A stretch of DNA of 64,000 bases, taken from positions 16,074,556-16,138,555 of the forward strand of contig CP137671.1 in the NCBI GenBank assembly GCA_037976565.1, written 5' to 3'. This stretch comes from Mesocentrotus franciscanus (lineage: Eukaryota; Echinodermata; Echinoidea; Camarodonta; Strongylocentrotidae). Positions 34,880 through 51,663 of the stretch are shown here, piece by piece; the first letter of the stretch is position 1; each line of letters begins with the position of its first letter. The position numbers and the translations under genes are program-made. Below the pieces are notes generated by a model. That model saw nothing but the letters and a program-made list of their open reading frames with translations, had not been told where the DNA came from and searched no databases.

Positions 34880-35019
34880 CTATCCTATTTCCGTAAAGCC
34901 AAGCTTTGAAGCGTTATATCAAGAAAACGGGTACAATCGTGGTATCTTTTTGCTTCCCATATATTTTCCCCAAATATGATTGTCAAATTAACATGAAAGA
35001 CGTTTCTTTAAAGAAATTC

Positions 35020-35165
35020 AATTTAGTAATAATGATAATAATGATTACAATAATGATGATAATAATGATTAAAAAAAATAAAAGTAGTATTATTAATAAT
35101 GATAACAACAACAACAATAATAATATCATTTTTGATAATAATAGTAATAATAATAATAATAATGA
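35020..35165. repeat. ATA/AAC trinucleotide-rich microsatellite
   Basis: Imperfect AAT, AAC and ATG units. Confidence 0.85.
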
Positions 35166-35490
35166 AAGTATTAATAACAAAATGTTTGTATATCGCGCAA
35201 TTCTACCGAGAACGGGTTCTAAAAGCGCTTCAAATATTAGTAACAATCATAATCATATTCACAGAGAGGAGATCAATTGCGTGAATACAACTATCTGACT
35301 CGGGGTTCGTGGGATAATAAGCTAAGAAGCTTTACATGTCTGTATAAATTAAGAATCAAGGCCTACATTTTCCGTCATTGTTCCTCCCAAAATAAGCTGG
35401 TCATAAAAATGATTTATTGCTAAGCTGGTTCATTGTTATAGTAATTGACTAACCTCGCCATTACTTTCTCTTTCATTCAGTGGAAAAGAA
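35166..35490. other. Short intergenic stretch
   Basis: Nothing recognised. Confidence 0.3.
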
Positions 35491-35660
35491 TGAAGAGAGC
35501 GGGGGAGGGGTTTTGAGGAGGATGATAATCATGGAGGAAGAAGGAAGAAAGAAGGAGAAAATAGAGGCTGGGAGAATGAGAGAGAGAGAGAGAGAGAGAT
35601 ATAGAAAGAGTGAAAGAGAGAGAGATAGAGAGAGAGAGAAAGCGACAAAGAGAGGAATGG
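35491..35660. repeat. GA-rich tract
   Basis: GAGAGAGA, GGAAGAAGG and GAAAGAGTG motifs. Confidence 0.85.
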
Positions 35661-35792
35661 AATCAAAGCAGAGCCTGATTGCATTGGCTTTCTACGTCTC
35701 TCTCTCTATATGTATATTATACATATATAGAGAGAGAGACGTAGAAAGCCAATGCTCCAATCAGGTAGGCTCTGCTTTGATTCCATTCCTCT

Positions 35793-35796
<4 letters not shown>
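35647..35796. repeat. Long inverted repeat (hairpin)
   Basis: AAAGAGAGGAATGGAATCAA, then AGCAGAGCCTGATTG and CATTGGCTTTCTACGTCTC, is mirrored by GAGACGTAGAAAGCCAATG, CAATCAGG, CTCTGCTTTGATTCC and ATTCCTCTCTTT. The arms differ by small indels. The centre is an AT-rich stretch (TATATGTATATTATAC). A TA microsatellite follows directly. Confidence 0.85.

Positions 35797-35825
<29 letters not shown>
35797..35825. repeat. (TA)n microsatellite
   Basis: About 13 TA units. Confidence 0.95.
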
Positions 35826-35829
<4 letters not shown>

Positions 35830-35877
35830 TGCGAGAATTCTCAACTCTGACATGACAACGGGTGTTCCAGAATATGT

Positions 35878-36008
35878 AGGCGTGAAGAAAAAATGGTCTG
35901 TATGTGTTTGCACTTCAGAACCTGAAGAAGGCCTCACAAGCCGAAAGCTCGTAATAAAATTGTAAAGTACAGCTACGTCTCACGTTCCTAGACCATTTTT
36001 TCTTCACG

Positions 36009-36012
<4 letters not shown>
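35878..36012. repeat. Inverted-repeat-flanked unit holding a hammerhead-like core
   Basis: TAGGCGTGAAGAAAAAATGG (about 35878-35897) and its reverse complement CCATTTTTTCTTCACGCCTA (about 35993-36012) flank the motif at 35922-35950. A second TA repeat follows at once. The layout resembles a small retroelement or MITE next to microsatellites. Confidence 0.7.
35922..35950 (+). ncRNA. Hammerhead-ribozyme-like core
   Basis: CTGAAGA fits CUGANGA. AGGCCTCACAAGCC can form a 3-bp stem II (GGC/GCC) with a 7-base loop. GAAA follows, then GCTC, so AGCU forms a palindromic minimal stem III and the cut would fall after CUC (35948-35950). Known in the literature: Penelope-like retroelements encode such minimal type-I hammerheads that work as dimers. 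Stem I pairing is weak here (two good pairs, then a mismatch), so activity is doubtful. Folding by covariance model was not possible. Confidence 0.5.
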
Positions 36013-36069
<57 letters not shown>

Positions 36070-36074
36070 CTCTT

Positions 36075-36130
<56 letters not shown>

Positions 36131-36135
36131 CATAT
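36012..36135. repeat. (TA)n followed by (CT)n microsatellite
   Basis: TA run to about 36065, then CT run to about 36120, then TATA again. Confidence 0.95.
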
Positions 36136-37346
36136 ATATTTCTCTTCTCTTTCTCTCCTTCTTATTTTCTTTCGTCCAATGTCTAAACTGGTTGCACCTT
36201 CGTTGGTAAATTATACCACAGCGCTAGTCTAGGTTTTGTTAAACATCGATACTTCAATTCACCACCAACATCAGCACCAGGGTGGAAAATGTGGGGCAGC
36301 GAGTGGTACAAATAATAAAGATAGATTAAAATTGTCTGCCGGAACGGTTTCTCTGAAGCAAACAACCGTTTTCAACAAATTACATTTTGATCGTTACAAT
36401 TTTCAGAAATCAATATCATACGCGCTCTACCTCCAAACCCAAGGAGTGGAAATGAGATTGGCGCATGCTGATTAGTCGATGGAATAATAGGAATGCTTTT
36501 GCGGTGGCGTAGTGTGGCCATTGAAGGGCACCGGTGCATGGTTGGGGGGGGGGGGCGGAGCTGAGGTACCAGTCTATTTCGATTAATGAAATGCGAGAAA
36601 TATATAACCATTAAACGGGGGAACTGGAGAATGTCGTATCGCCAATTAAAAAAAAATATATTGACGTTGCTTCTTGCTCACTCTTCTATTTTCCTGCTTT
36701 CGGCAGCCGATGGAGGCGGGGGGACTAGAGCCCCATATCTTCGCCATCATGTATGGCGCAAAGCAATCAAAAATATAATCGTATATGTAGATGTTTGGTA
36801 GATGTATTTCTATAAGACGATAAGATAAGTTAAACGGGGGCTATTTTCTTCCTGGGCGTGGGTACAGTGAGCCCAGGGCACGTGTTCCCATCAATATTTG
36901 GTGCCCATGTCCACCCCTCAATAAAAAATAAAGATATAAGAATAGAAGAATATGAAAATGTATGAATTAATGGATGATTATGAATGGTGACAATGTATAG
37001 TGCGTTAGTATTTCCATTCATTTATTTAATATATAACCAACAATTCAAGATACATTGCATTTCAGCTTGACAATAATTATACATTTGGTAAAGGGTGTCA
37101 ACCAACTCCACTGCCCTTTCCCACGAGCATTTAAATTGATTTTTAAGAGGACAATTCCCGACGGGGCCATTCTTATTACCAATGAGAAGTTGGATGTGGG
37201 AATTTCGTGCCATCGATCATGTGACATTTTTCAGTGGCTGATGTATCTACCACATCATCATGAAATCCAATTAGTTGCCTAGGATACATTTGTTTGTTTC
37301 ATAAATCATACACATGCAATCATTGTTCCTCTTTGGCATATGGCTT
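36136..37346. other. Intergenic sequence
   Basis: A run of about 13 G lies near 36543-36556. No gene recognised; several open frames on both strands around 36200-37280 lack any motif. Confidence 0.4.
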
Positions 37347-37499
37347 CAGGGCCCTGTTTCATAAAACTTGATATCAATATCAAGTTATAAGCTACTGTTA
37401 TAAGCTACTGAAATCGTGGCATCTGATTGGCTGAGAGCAAATTTGTCATAGAAATTTAGCAGTTGTTATAGATAACAAGTTTTATGAAACAGGGCCCTG
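37347..37499. mobile_element. GGGCCCTGTTTCAT palindromic MITE, copy 2
   Basis: CAGGGCCCTGTTTCATAAAA then CTTGATATC at the left; the right ends AAGTTTTATGAAACAGGGCC then CTG. The core carries GTGGCATCTGATTGGCTGAG. The best preserved copy in the window. Confidence 0.88.
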
Positions 37500-37569
37500 A
37501 TGCGAGAGCAAATTATTTTGACGGGTGATCGAGGGGTTGTTGAACCAAATTAGCTCTGAAAGCTATACG

Positions 37570-38098
37570 TTAAAGGTACTATGTCCCATTTGCAGGCCAA
37601 AAAAATGAAAAGGTTAAATTCCAACGGCATTTGAAAGACAATACTAATTTAAAACTTCCCTAAAGAAATGGGGGCTTGAAAATGTCTTTAAGTGGGAAAA
37701 TAACGACTATTAGTTGTTGAATCGACATTAGGAGCTATAGAGCCAGTAGGTGATTTGTACCGATTGTACCGAATGGACGTACGTTTTATGCTGCGCAAAG
37801 ATTTATCAGTTTAATTTTGGCCATTACAAGAAGTGGGTTATTGATGTAGACAAATGCTCATGTACCCTTTACAGCTCATTTTATGTATGTTATTACCAAA
37901 GATGAAAAATGCCAGTCAGTCACTCAATAGTGTCTGACAGTGAAGTCTAGCAAGTAAACGGGTTTTCTTGCATAATTTGAATATTAGGACACTGCTAACG
38001 TTTAAATTTCACAGATAGGACATACATGACATATTCATAATTCCTGCAAAGTTCTACAGAATTTGATGTTGGCTGCAAAAGGGACATAGTATCTTTAA
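37570..38098. mobile_element. TTAA MITE (GGTACTATGTCCC family), copy 1
   Basis: Starts TTAAAGGTACTATGTCCC and ends GGGACATAGTATCTTTAA, with TTAA at both edges. A second, highly similar copy in the same orientation is at 53570-54112. No transposase. Confidence 0.9.
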
Positions 38099-38154
38099 TA
38101 GTGTGAAATTATAATGCAAGCAAAGGATGACACACGCCCTCTCTTACCTGTTTT

Positions 38155-38183
38155 AAGCTTTCGTCCTCGTTAGACTTCTTCAG
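38155..38183 (-). ncRNA. Hammerhead-ribozyme-like core, minus strand
   Basis: On the minus strand: CTGAAGA, then AGTCTAACGAGGAC with a possible 3-bp stem II (GUC/GAC), then GAAA and GCTT. AGCU gives the palindromic stem III and CUU is a valid NUH cleavage triplet. It has the same architecture as 35922-35950. Stem I pairing beyond two A-U pairs is poor. It lies about 60 bases after the TTAA MITE. Confidence 0.42.
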
Positions 38184-38198
38184 AATGAAATTTAATCT

Positions 38199-38689
38199 GA
38201 AATAATAAAGAGAAGAAACGATCTTCTCAACTTCTGAAAACAATGTTATCTTTCATGTTACGGAAAATGATGTTAAAGGGAAATCCAACCCAAATAGACA
38301 ACTACTCTAAACGAAAGCAGAAAAATCAGAGAAGCAAACTGATGAACGTTTCAATTAAATCTGACTAAATATAAGAAAGTTCTACATTTTTGAAAGTTGT
38401 AATCATTATACGTATGGGCATTTCAAATTGGCTGGAGCGGCAATGTCAATGTGATGTAGTGCGGGACTACTTTCCCATCTGTTCCAACACATAAAATGAC
38501 TAAAATTTAAAATTTCAGTCAGAAGTTCATGGCTCAGGAGGGTCTATTCTTTTTAGAGGACCTATAATAATATGCTAGCTATAATATATTTTGAGTAGTG
38601 CCCCAAGAGAGAAGGAACTTACGAGAAAATCAGAAATTAGTGATATTTTTTAACACGGCAAACGTCACAATCCGCTAACCAAACTACCA
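38199..38689. other. Non-coding, with a MITE fragment
   Basis: At 38279-38345 TAAAGGGAAATCCAACCCAA and GCAGAAAAATCAGAGAAGCA resemble an end of the outer element at 52925-53573, suggesting a lone end of that family. Confidence 0.45.
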
Positions 38690-39056
38690 ATTTGATGTGG
38701 TGTCGGGTCTCCTCGTTACCGCTCTCCATCTCGTCCTGTCTGTAACCATTTCAATGTCAATTTCTCTACCGCTTTCCTTAACACAATCTATCCATCTCTT
38801 CCTGGGACTCCCTTTCTTTTTCCTTTCTTTCTCCTTTCTCTCTGCTGCCCATCTAAATCAGTTCATCTTCATCTTTCCTCTGCACGTGTCCATACCATCT
38901 CAGTCTGCTCTCTCTCATCTTCTCTCTTATCCTTGTCACTACTTACTTTCGTACGTCATCATTTCGCCTCCTCTCTTTTCTTGTTACTCCTCTTACACCT
39001 CTCAGACATCTCATCTCTGCAGCTTCCAGCTTCTACACGCGGTCTTACATTACTGC
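38690..39056 (-). pseudogene. 3' fragment of an RTE-like LINE ORF, minus strand
   Basis: Read on the minus strand, the broken frames give ESRLRWYGHVQRKDED, then sequence corresponding to the GKRKRGRPRKRW-like stretch, MDRW/IDCVK-like residues and DRTRWRA-like residues. This series (RLRWYGHVxR ... GRPxxRW ... DRxxWR) is typical of the extreme C-terminus of RTE-class non-LTR retrotransposons. Several stops and shifts break it. The plus-strand frame across it is a shadow. It abuts the MITE at 39058. Confidence 0.6.
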
Positions 39057-39057
39057 A

Positions 39058-39366
39058 CTGGGGGGTGTTTCACAAAGACTAATATCGACTTTAAGTTGGA
39101 CTTAACTATGGCAGGCCGTTCATGCCACTGTTTGCTCTCACCATTTACTGGCATTAGTCTCTCAAGACAAGGGACGTACAAAACTACAAATCGTGGTCAC
39201 AAATCTACAAAATTTACCTTTTTTGATAGTTCATTATTGAAGGAAAAGATATTATCTAAAGATCATAATTGAGAGACCAATGGTGAGAGCAACCAGTGGC
39301 ATGAATGGCCTGCCATTGTTAAGTCCAACTTAAAGTCGATCTGAGTCTTTGTGAAACACTCCCCTG
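39058..39366. mobile_element. GTGTTTCAC-family MITE, copy 2
   Basis: GGGGGTGTTTCACAAAGACT at the left; GTGAAACACTCCCCTG at the right. The inverted arms extend to GGCATGAATGGCC. The interior GTCTCTCAAGAC and AAATCGTGGTCACAAATC match copies 1 and 3. Confidence 0.88.
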
Positions 39367-39439
39367 GTCTCTCATCCATATACATTACCGGGTGTACCAT
39401 CGTCTTGTATTCTTAAGCTTTCAGTCGCATTGACTCTAA
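39367..39439. repeat. Flank shared, inverted, with the left flank of copy 3
   Basis: GTCTCTCATCCATATACATT and CCGGGTGTACCATC here are the reverse complement of the sequence just left of 40917. The MITE and this flank are therefore duplicated together in inverted orientation. Confidence 0.7.
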
Positions 39440-39762
39440 ATAGGCCATTTTCGTAATGTAACAAAACCAAATTTAATGCATTAATCTTTGTTAAGGGCCT
39501 CGTTATAAACTATTTCATTCACCTGTTACGATTAATTGTATTTAAATAGTCGGAATGCGAATTGCATACATTACGTGTTGTTACGTAGGGCAAGCCACTC
39601 TATGTCCCACCTAGCAATAAATACTGTATGCAATTCGCATTCTGACCATCGAGATTCAATTATTTGTAACAAATGAAGGAAATAATTTGTATCGACGCAC
39701 CTCACAAACTAGACGTACGTATTAGATTTTGTTACATTACGAAAATAGTCCATTGATTTTAG
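39440..39762. mobile_element. TTTCGTAATGTAAC-type inverted-repeat element
   Basis: Left GGCCATTTTCGTAATGTAAC then AAATTTAATGCATTAATC; right GTTACATTACGAAAATAGTC. The inside has a second inverted pair, GAATGCGAATTGCATAC and GTATGCAATTCGCATTC. The outer arms match the hairpin at 29312-29483, so both derive from one family. Confidence 0.75.
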
Positions 39763-39990
39763 TTTTGTGACGATCGGCTTACACAATTTATTTCATAATT
39801 ACTACAAAATTGTTTATTGATTTTACATCACTTACGCCTCAAGCGTTCAGGTAGATGGCATAGACTAATAGATCGATATCCCGCAATTGTGCCGTCTTTT
39901 TTTCAACTGTAACAATATTCATATGAGTTAATAAACAGGCGTATCATTTTTTCTTTTCAAAATTAAATTTTCAACTGTTTTAATATTCTC
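39763..39990. other. Spacer
   Basis: Nothing recognised. Confidence 0.3.
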
Positions 39991-40450
39991 TTGTAGTAAT
40001 TTCTAAATAGTTATATAGTATACACATATACATGTAAACTGTCTTGAGAGGTTCTGGTTAAAACTATGGACAAGAGGTGACTCCAATAGTACTATTTGCT
40101 GAGAGAAGCAGCCTCGAAGTAAATCGTACTATTGTAGTCACCAAGGCCTTATTTTTAACCGGTACCTTGGAAGAAGGCAGCGTATATTTGTTTTATATCC
40201 TACATCAAAAATGTATAATCAAGCAGAATAACTCACCTTTATATTCGCTCAGCGTAGATTGCAGCCGTGAGCGCCGTGACACAGCTGGAGTTGTCTGCTG
40301 GTGGGCATTTTAAATCCCGTACGCTCCCAAATAGAACTCCCAAATAGTACTTTTCCAAATCAACTTTAAAATGGTTGGAATATTTTTGGTCACGTGAACA
40401 ATTCTCAACCAAGCAAAAACCAATGCATTTTTTAATGCAGATATTTGGAA
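39991..40450. repeat. Dispersed repeat, copy 1 (GAGGTGACTCCAATAGT)
   Basis: AAGAGGTGACTCCAATAGTA, AACCGGTACCTTGGAAGAAG, TTTGTTTTATATCCTACATC and CTCAACCAAGCAAAAACCAA all recur at 52060-52400 in the same order and orientation. Confidence 0.8.
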
Positions 40451-40916
40451 TATAATGATCTACTTGTTTATGTATTCAATTCCTTAAAGATTTGTGTTGT
40501 AGTGGATATGAGTTTATCATTATATACGTTATTGTTACTTGTAATTCAACAAGGCTCCATAGAAGACCACACAAATATTAGAAATAGATTTAATACAAAA
40601 AAGATAATTCATGAGGTAAGAATGGTACGCATATGACACGAACAAAATTATCTGAAAAGACACAATTAGTTTATTAATCAAAAAATAGCAGCCAGATTTA
40701 GTAGATCACCATGTGCTTCACTACAACTCACTTCACGCGAGGCCTTCACAAATTTCTAAGAGGAAAATGGTTATGAGACTGAATTTTTGGTAAAAACCTC
40801 CCATTCTGTAAAGACGAGCATGTGGACGAAGTGATTGAAATGATTTATGCTGTTTATCTCAATATTGTCAACTGAACTGGGGATGGTACACCCTGTAATG
40901 TATATGGATGAGAGAC
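40451..40916. other. Spacer, right part is the shared flank of MITE copy 3
   Basis: 40880-40916 (GATGGTACACCCTGTAATG, TATATGGATGAGAGAC) is the inverted match to 39367-39410. The remainder is unassigned. Confidence 0.45.
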
Positions 40917-41207
40917 CAGGGGAGTGTTTCACAAAGACTAAGATCGACTTTAAGTTCGACTTAACTATGACAGGCCATTCATGTCACTGGTTGCTCTAAC
41001 TATTGGTCTCTCAATTTTGATCTTTAGATAATATATTTTCCTTCAATAATTAATGATCAAAAAACGTAAATTCTGTAGATTTGTGACCACGATTTACAAG
41101 TTCCCTGAGAGACCAATGCTAGTAAATGGTGAGAGCAAACAGTGGCATGAACAGCCATAGTTAAGTCCAACTTAAAGTCGATCTTTGTCTTTGTGAAACA
41201 CCCCCTG
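40917..41207. mobile_element. GTGTTTCAC-family MITE, copy 3
   Basis: CAGGGGAGTGTTTCACAAAG at the left, CTTTGTGAAACACCCCCTG at the right. Aligned in reverse to copy 2 over its whole length. Confidence 0.88.
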
Positions 41208-41796
41208 CTCTTTTTGAAGCAATGACAAGTGTTGCAATGTGTTTGATAGATTATTAATCTTCTTGCCGTCAGTCAAACCCATATGGCATTTCACAATTGA
41301 CACACCCGGATGTGCTCTTTACAAATAATCGTCATCCACTCACGCTCGTGCAACGTCGAAACAAGGTTAATTTGTGCCAATCTTGCCAGAACTTGTTAAA
41401 TTAATGCGCTTCATTGGGGCGCTAATAATGTTCCACCAAAATCTTGGATTCTATATAGACATCGGGAACGGCTACAGTGTTGCAATTGAATCGGAGAGCA
41501 TGTTCATCGTCTATTTTTTTAATGGGGGGTCTCAGAATACGTCTCATGATTTGAGTAACCGTCAACAGGGAAAACTGAAGGACTGAGGCCATGTTACTGA
41601 TCATGAAAACGATGAAATCAGTCTGTTTAGAAAAGATATATATCGGTGGTGCTCAACGATGTTATCAGTCTGTATTTTGAGGAAGCGGTCGTGTTCAACG
41701 ATTTAAGCTGATGATCAGTTCTAGGATCCAATGCCTTGAGTAAGGAGCAAGGCCAATGGTCTTGTAAATCGTTGCACATCGTCTAGCGTCATCAGA
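41208..41796. other. Presumed 3' UTR and flank of the coiled-coil gene
   Basis: On the minus strand this follows the stop codon at 41797-41799. No consensus AATAAA is obvious close by. Frames here show no coding signature. Confidence 0.4.
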
Positions 41797-48020
<6,224 letters not shown>

Positions 48021-48345
48021 TTTGAATGTGGGTAAGTTAAACTCCTTTCTAGATCCTACTCCTTATCAGTTGCCATGCTATTTTCTTCTCGAGACAGTTG
48101 CCATCTCAATATGAAGAGGAAAGGTGATGAAAGGCTTTGGGTAAGGACGTTAACTTATTCGTCTTTAATTCGGTACTTCTTCCCAGCCATCCGGCGCCTC
48201 ATGCACCCTAAAATTTCCCGCCTTTTTTGTTTTGTTGATTGGCGCTGTGCCTGGGCCACGTCTAGTATGTGCGCGCACCTGGCAAATGTGCGCGTGAGAC
48301 CTTTTGATAACGCAGTTGTCTTGACAACGCGCAGATAGCGGCGTT
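48021..48345 (-). promoter_or_regulatory. Presumed 5' UTR and promoter of the coiled-coil gene
   Basis: Directly upstream of the start codon on the minus strand. The segment 48185-48340 is GC- and CpG-richer than its surroundings (GTGCGCGCACCTGGC, TGTGCGCGTGAG) as in a CpG-type promoter. No TATA box was placed and no transcription start can be read. Confidence 0.4.
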
Positions 48346-49454
48346 GTGTTTGTTACGTCATTAATGAAGTAGGCAGTTTGTTATTTTGTTCGTCAAGTAG
48401 CCTATATAATACTCCTAATCAACTCTTCAAAATCCATAAAAAGGTCGTTCTGGTCAAACCCTCCAGCCATTATCAATCGCTATATATGTACGTGTATGAA
48501 GACCGAACGCGAGAACGAAGCCAAACGACCGGATCTACTTTACCGAGCACACGCACAATCTCACCAAATTCAACACACACTTCATATCAATTGTTGCAGA
48601 GCCATCTGTTGGAGCCTTCCGTAGTCGACTGAAGACGGTCACAGTGGCTAGTCTTCCTCCATCCTATACATGAGCTTTGTAAATAAACTGTATTATAATG
48701 TAAATAATTAGCACTCGAATGGACGTAAATTGCGGTTCACACACAAACGTACATATAGTTTGCAAGAATCTTCAATCAATTGAAGGAGGCAGACTTAATC
48801 AGAAGAAGAAGAAGTCTTGTTTATCTCCACGTATTCGTTATTTCCAAATTATGTTCATCGCTTATTCTATGGAAGTAAAGGAAACATTATAATTGTTTCT
48901 TTCTTATTATACCAAAATACTACATATATTTCAGTAAATGCAAAAACAGCCTCTTATCAGTCAATCCTTTTAGATACGTGATAGAATACTATTGTTCATT
49001 TAAACATTACAGTCATCTATGATATCATTTGATAATACATTAGATTGAAAAACATTCTTTTCTTGTGATAATTTTATTATTGCGATGTTTATGGTCATAT
49101 GATATGTATATATCATGTTATATATTGAGGTCATGTGTAATACCTAATAGAGATGTTTAAAAAAAAAGAATGGTATGTGCATTTATTGTATTTAAGCTTT
49201 TATATTCAAATGTTATACTAATAGCAAACAGTCAATGTTCATTATTTAGTTAGGCCATCCCCGTACCTCAAAAGTGGGAGGATGTATACCTCCACCCCTT
49301 GGATTTAGAAGGGAAAGAGGGCACTAAAAAGAAGTAAAAATGGGGAAATTATCAGAATGGGAAAAGGGGCACTTATCAGAAGGGGAAAAGGGCAATTAGT
49401 AGAAGTTGCTACTAGTCTTGCCTCGCTTGGCTCATTTTCCTCCTCTCTCTATAT
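48346..49454. other. Intergenic sequence
   Basis: A moderately GC-rich patch at 48490-48660 is followed by an AATAAA at about 48681 on the plus strand. I cannot support a gene there. The rest is AT-rich. Confidence 0.35.
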
Positions 49455-49663
49455 CTATCTTGAGCTTGGCAAGGGCGGCAAGTCTGGTATCTCGCCACTG
49501 GTGACGCTCTTCGTGCTTGTCCAGAGCCCGTCCAGAGGGATCTTTGCGTCCATCTCCTTGGCGATCTGCTCGAGGCCTCTCCCCGTGAACATTGGCGTGG
49601 GACCGAAGTTACCGAGAACGTGGTGAATGCCCTGGGTGTATCTGTCCATGTAACTCTGCATGC
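49455..49663 (-). CDS. Probable terminal exon of an unrecognised gene
   Basis: On the minus strand a T-rich tract and GCATACAG (AG at 49664-49665) precede an open frame of about 69 residues, ending at TAG (49455-49457). It begins GMQSYMDRYTQGIHHVLG, continues NFGPTPMFTGRGLEQIAKEM and ends IPDLPPLPSSR. GC content is well above the flanks, codons end mostly in C or G, and composition is globular-protein-like. I do not recognise the family. Upstream exons, if any, would lie to the right of 49663; I could not find a convincing partner. It could also be a captured exon. Confidence 0.45.
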
Positions 49664-49824
49664 CTGTATGCATTCAAAAATTAAAAAAACAGACACAACT
49701 CTATAAACCAAATAATGTTCACACTCGGACGCAATTCGACATCGCACAGAAGTGAAACATAATTTACTGACGAAGTTGCTAAGATACAAAGTTTTAAAAT
49801 GTAATTTGCGAAATGTTTTATTCG

Positions 49825-49832
49825 GTGTGTGG

Positions 49833-49863
<31 letters not shown>

Positions 49864-49920
49864 TGTGTGCGTGTGCGTGCGTGTGTGTGTGTCTTTGAGG
49901 GTGTATGTGTGAGAGAGTAG
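49825..49920. repeat. GT/GA microsatellite
   Basis: GTGTGTGT, GAGAGAGA and again GTGTGT. Confidence 0.9.
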
Positions 49921-50384
49921 AGAGGGGTGTGGAAGGGGAAGAATACCTTATTCACCTTGAGTTTACCTTTGTTCCTCTCTTTGGGAAGGAATTCAACTCA
50001 CATTCATTGTTTAATTTTCCATACCGGGGAGGGAGGAAGGGGTGCAATGCTAGTGGGCTGAATACCTAAAACTAGCAAAACCATATTAAAGACAAACCTT
50101 TTTCTTTATACTTCATGGGATTTTAATAATTTTAGCCCAAAATATGTCCGCTTGATCGATATCGTCAACAAGGTTAACTGACGTTCGAGGGAAAGGTTTG
50201 CGAAATTTATTTCAGTTGCATGGGACGGTGGAAAAGAAACCTCTGAGTTCAACGAATCTAACCCCCCATGTACGACATAATTTGCACTAATTATTCAATA
50301 CAACACATTCTTTCCGACGATTAGACTGTTAAAAAAATAAACTAAACGGTCTTGATTAATTACATGAATAACTGATCTGGAGGG
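49921..50384. other. Intergenic
   Basis: No gene or element recognised. Confidence 0.35.
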
Positions 50385-50545
50385 CGTGTCATGAAACAAT
50401 TAGTCGGTGGTTTCAACCGACTAATATTATTTTCACCGACAATTTTATAATCACTATTTTCCAGGCCTCTGATTGGTCAAATTTAGTCAGCGCTGGCAGT
50501 TGTCGGCGGACAAATGTTAATGAAATGTTGATGAAACGCCCCCAG
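50385..50545. mobile_element. Palindromic MITE (GGCGTTTCAT type)
   Basis: GGGCGTGTCATGAAACAATTA and GTCGGTGGTTTC at the left, TGTTGATGAAACGCCCCCAG at the right, with a central CCTCTGATTGGTCAAATTT. The design is like the GGGCCCTGTTTCAT family. Confidence 0.65.
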
Positions 50546-51330
50546 TTCATGGGTTATTGCAGATAAAGTGCCCATTAATATGATGTATGATCACTAGGGT
50601 ATTTGAAGGATGGGCAAGGGGAATGTGCAATTATATACCCTTTCCGACGGGTTTCCGACAATGGAAAGGAAATGCACACCCCCCTTGTGTTCTTTATTTT
50701 ACTAGTAGTTAGGAGATGAGGGAATCATTGCAAGTCAAGAAACGCGCGAAAAGTAGACAAATCGAAAGACTTACTTTTATCCTTTTATCCCCCCCCCCAA
50801 AAAAAAAAAAAAAAAAAAATCATTTTTAGCGACCCCCATCCCGCCCCTTAACGCAATCCAAGGCACTTTACTTATTAAAAGTTTATGAATCACAGTCACT
50901 TGAGATATTTTACCCCTCCCTGTGCCAAGGTCTAAATATGCCATTGATTATGATTATACCTAATGCATGATTAGCTGAATAATTAGTCAAGTCGATTTGA
51001 AGAAGAAAAAACACATGATGAACGAGTTGATGTCATGCTAACAGCTCCTGAAAATGAAATTGTGATAATATGTCGGTGCTCTAGGGGCCGGGCAAATACT
51101 TGGTCATAGCAGGGTGTCTCTGATCGTAATAAGGATGTTTAATATCATGATGAGAATTTCAATCTTAAATGTCATATTGATGATCTTACATGTATGAACA
51201 AATATTTATTCGATAACGCTCGTTTATCCGTGGCACGATCACATGTCTAGTTTTGTTGTGTTTTGTTGGTTTTGTTTTGGGTTTTTTTCTGGCTATTTAA
51301 TGTAATTAACATACAACTTCAGGTATTCAT
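50546..51330. other. Intergenic
   Basis: Poly-C/poly-A run at about 50788-50819. No gene seen. Confidence 0.4.
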
Positions 51331-51663
51331 CTTCGGCACCCCCTCTCCCTCTCTCTCTCTTCCTTTCATTTCCTCTTCTCTCTCTCTCTCCCTCTTTCTC
51401 CCTTTATCTCTCTATCTCTTACTCTGTCTCGCTCGTATAATTTTCTGTCCTTTTTTCTACTTGTTTGCACTCTCTTTCTTTCTTCCTCCCCTGTCTTCTC
51501 TGGTTTCTTTCCCTGTCTTGCACCTTTCTAGGCTATACCTTCCTCCTATCTACAGCCTCTTTAATTGTTCACTGTCCATCCTCTCATTCTCGTTTGCCCC
51601 TTTCTCCCCTCTTCTTTTTCCCCACATCTCTACCCCATCTCTCTCTCACTCTCTCTCTCGCAT
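51331..51663. repeat. CT-rich low-complexity tract
   Basis: CTCTCTCT and CCTTTCTCC motifs; translations are Ser/Leu/Pro/Phe strings. Confidence 0.85.

Noticed and set aside
38697..39272. Plus-strand 191-codon frame resembling a secreted or membrane protein
   Set aside because: It is the antisense of a broken RTE-like LINE end and runs on into a MITE.
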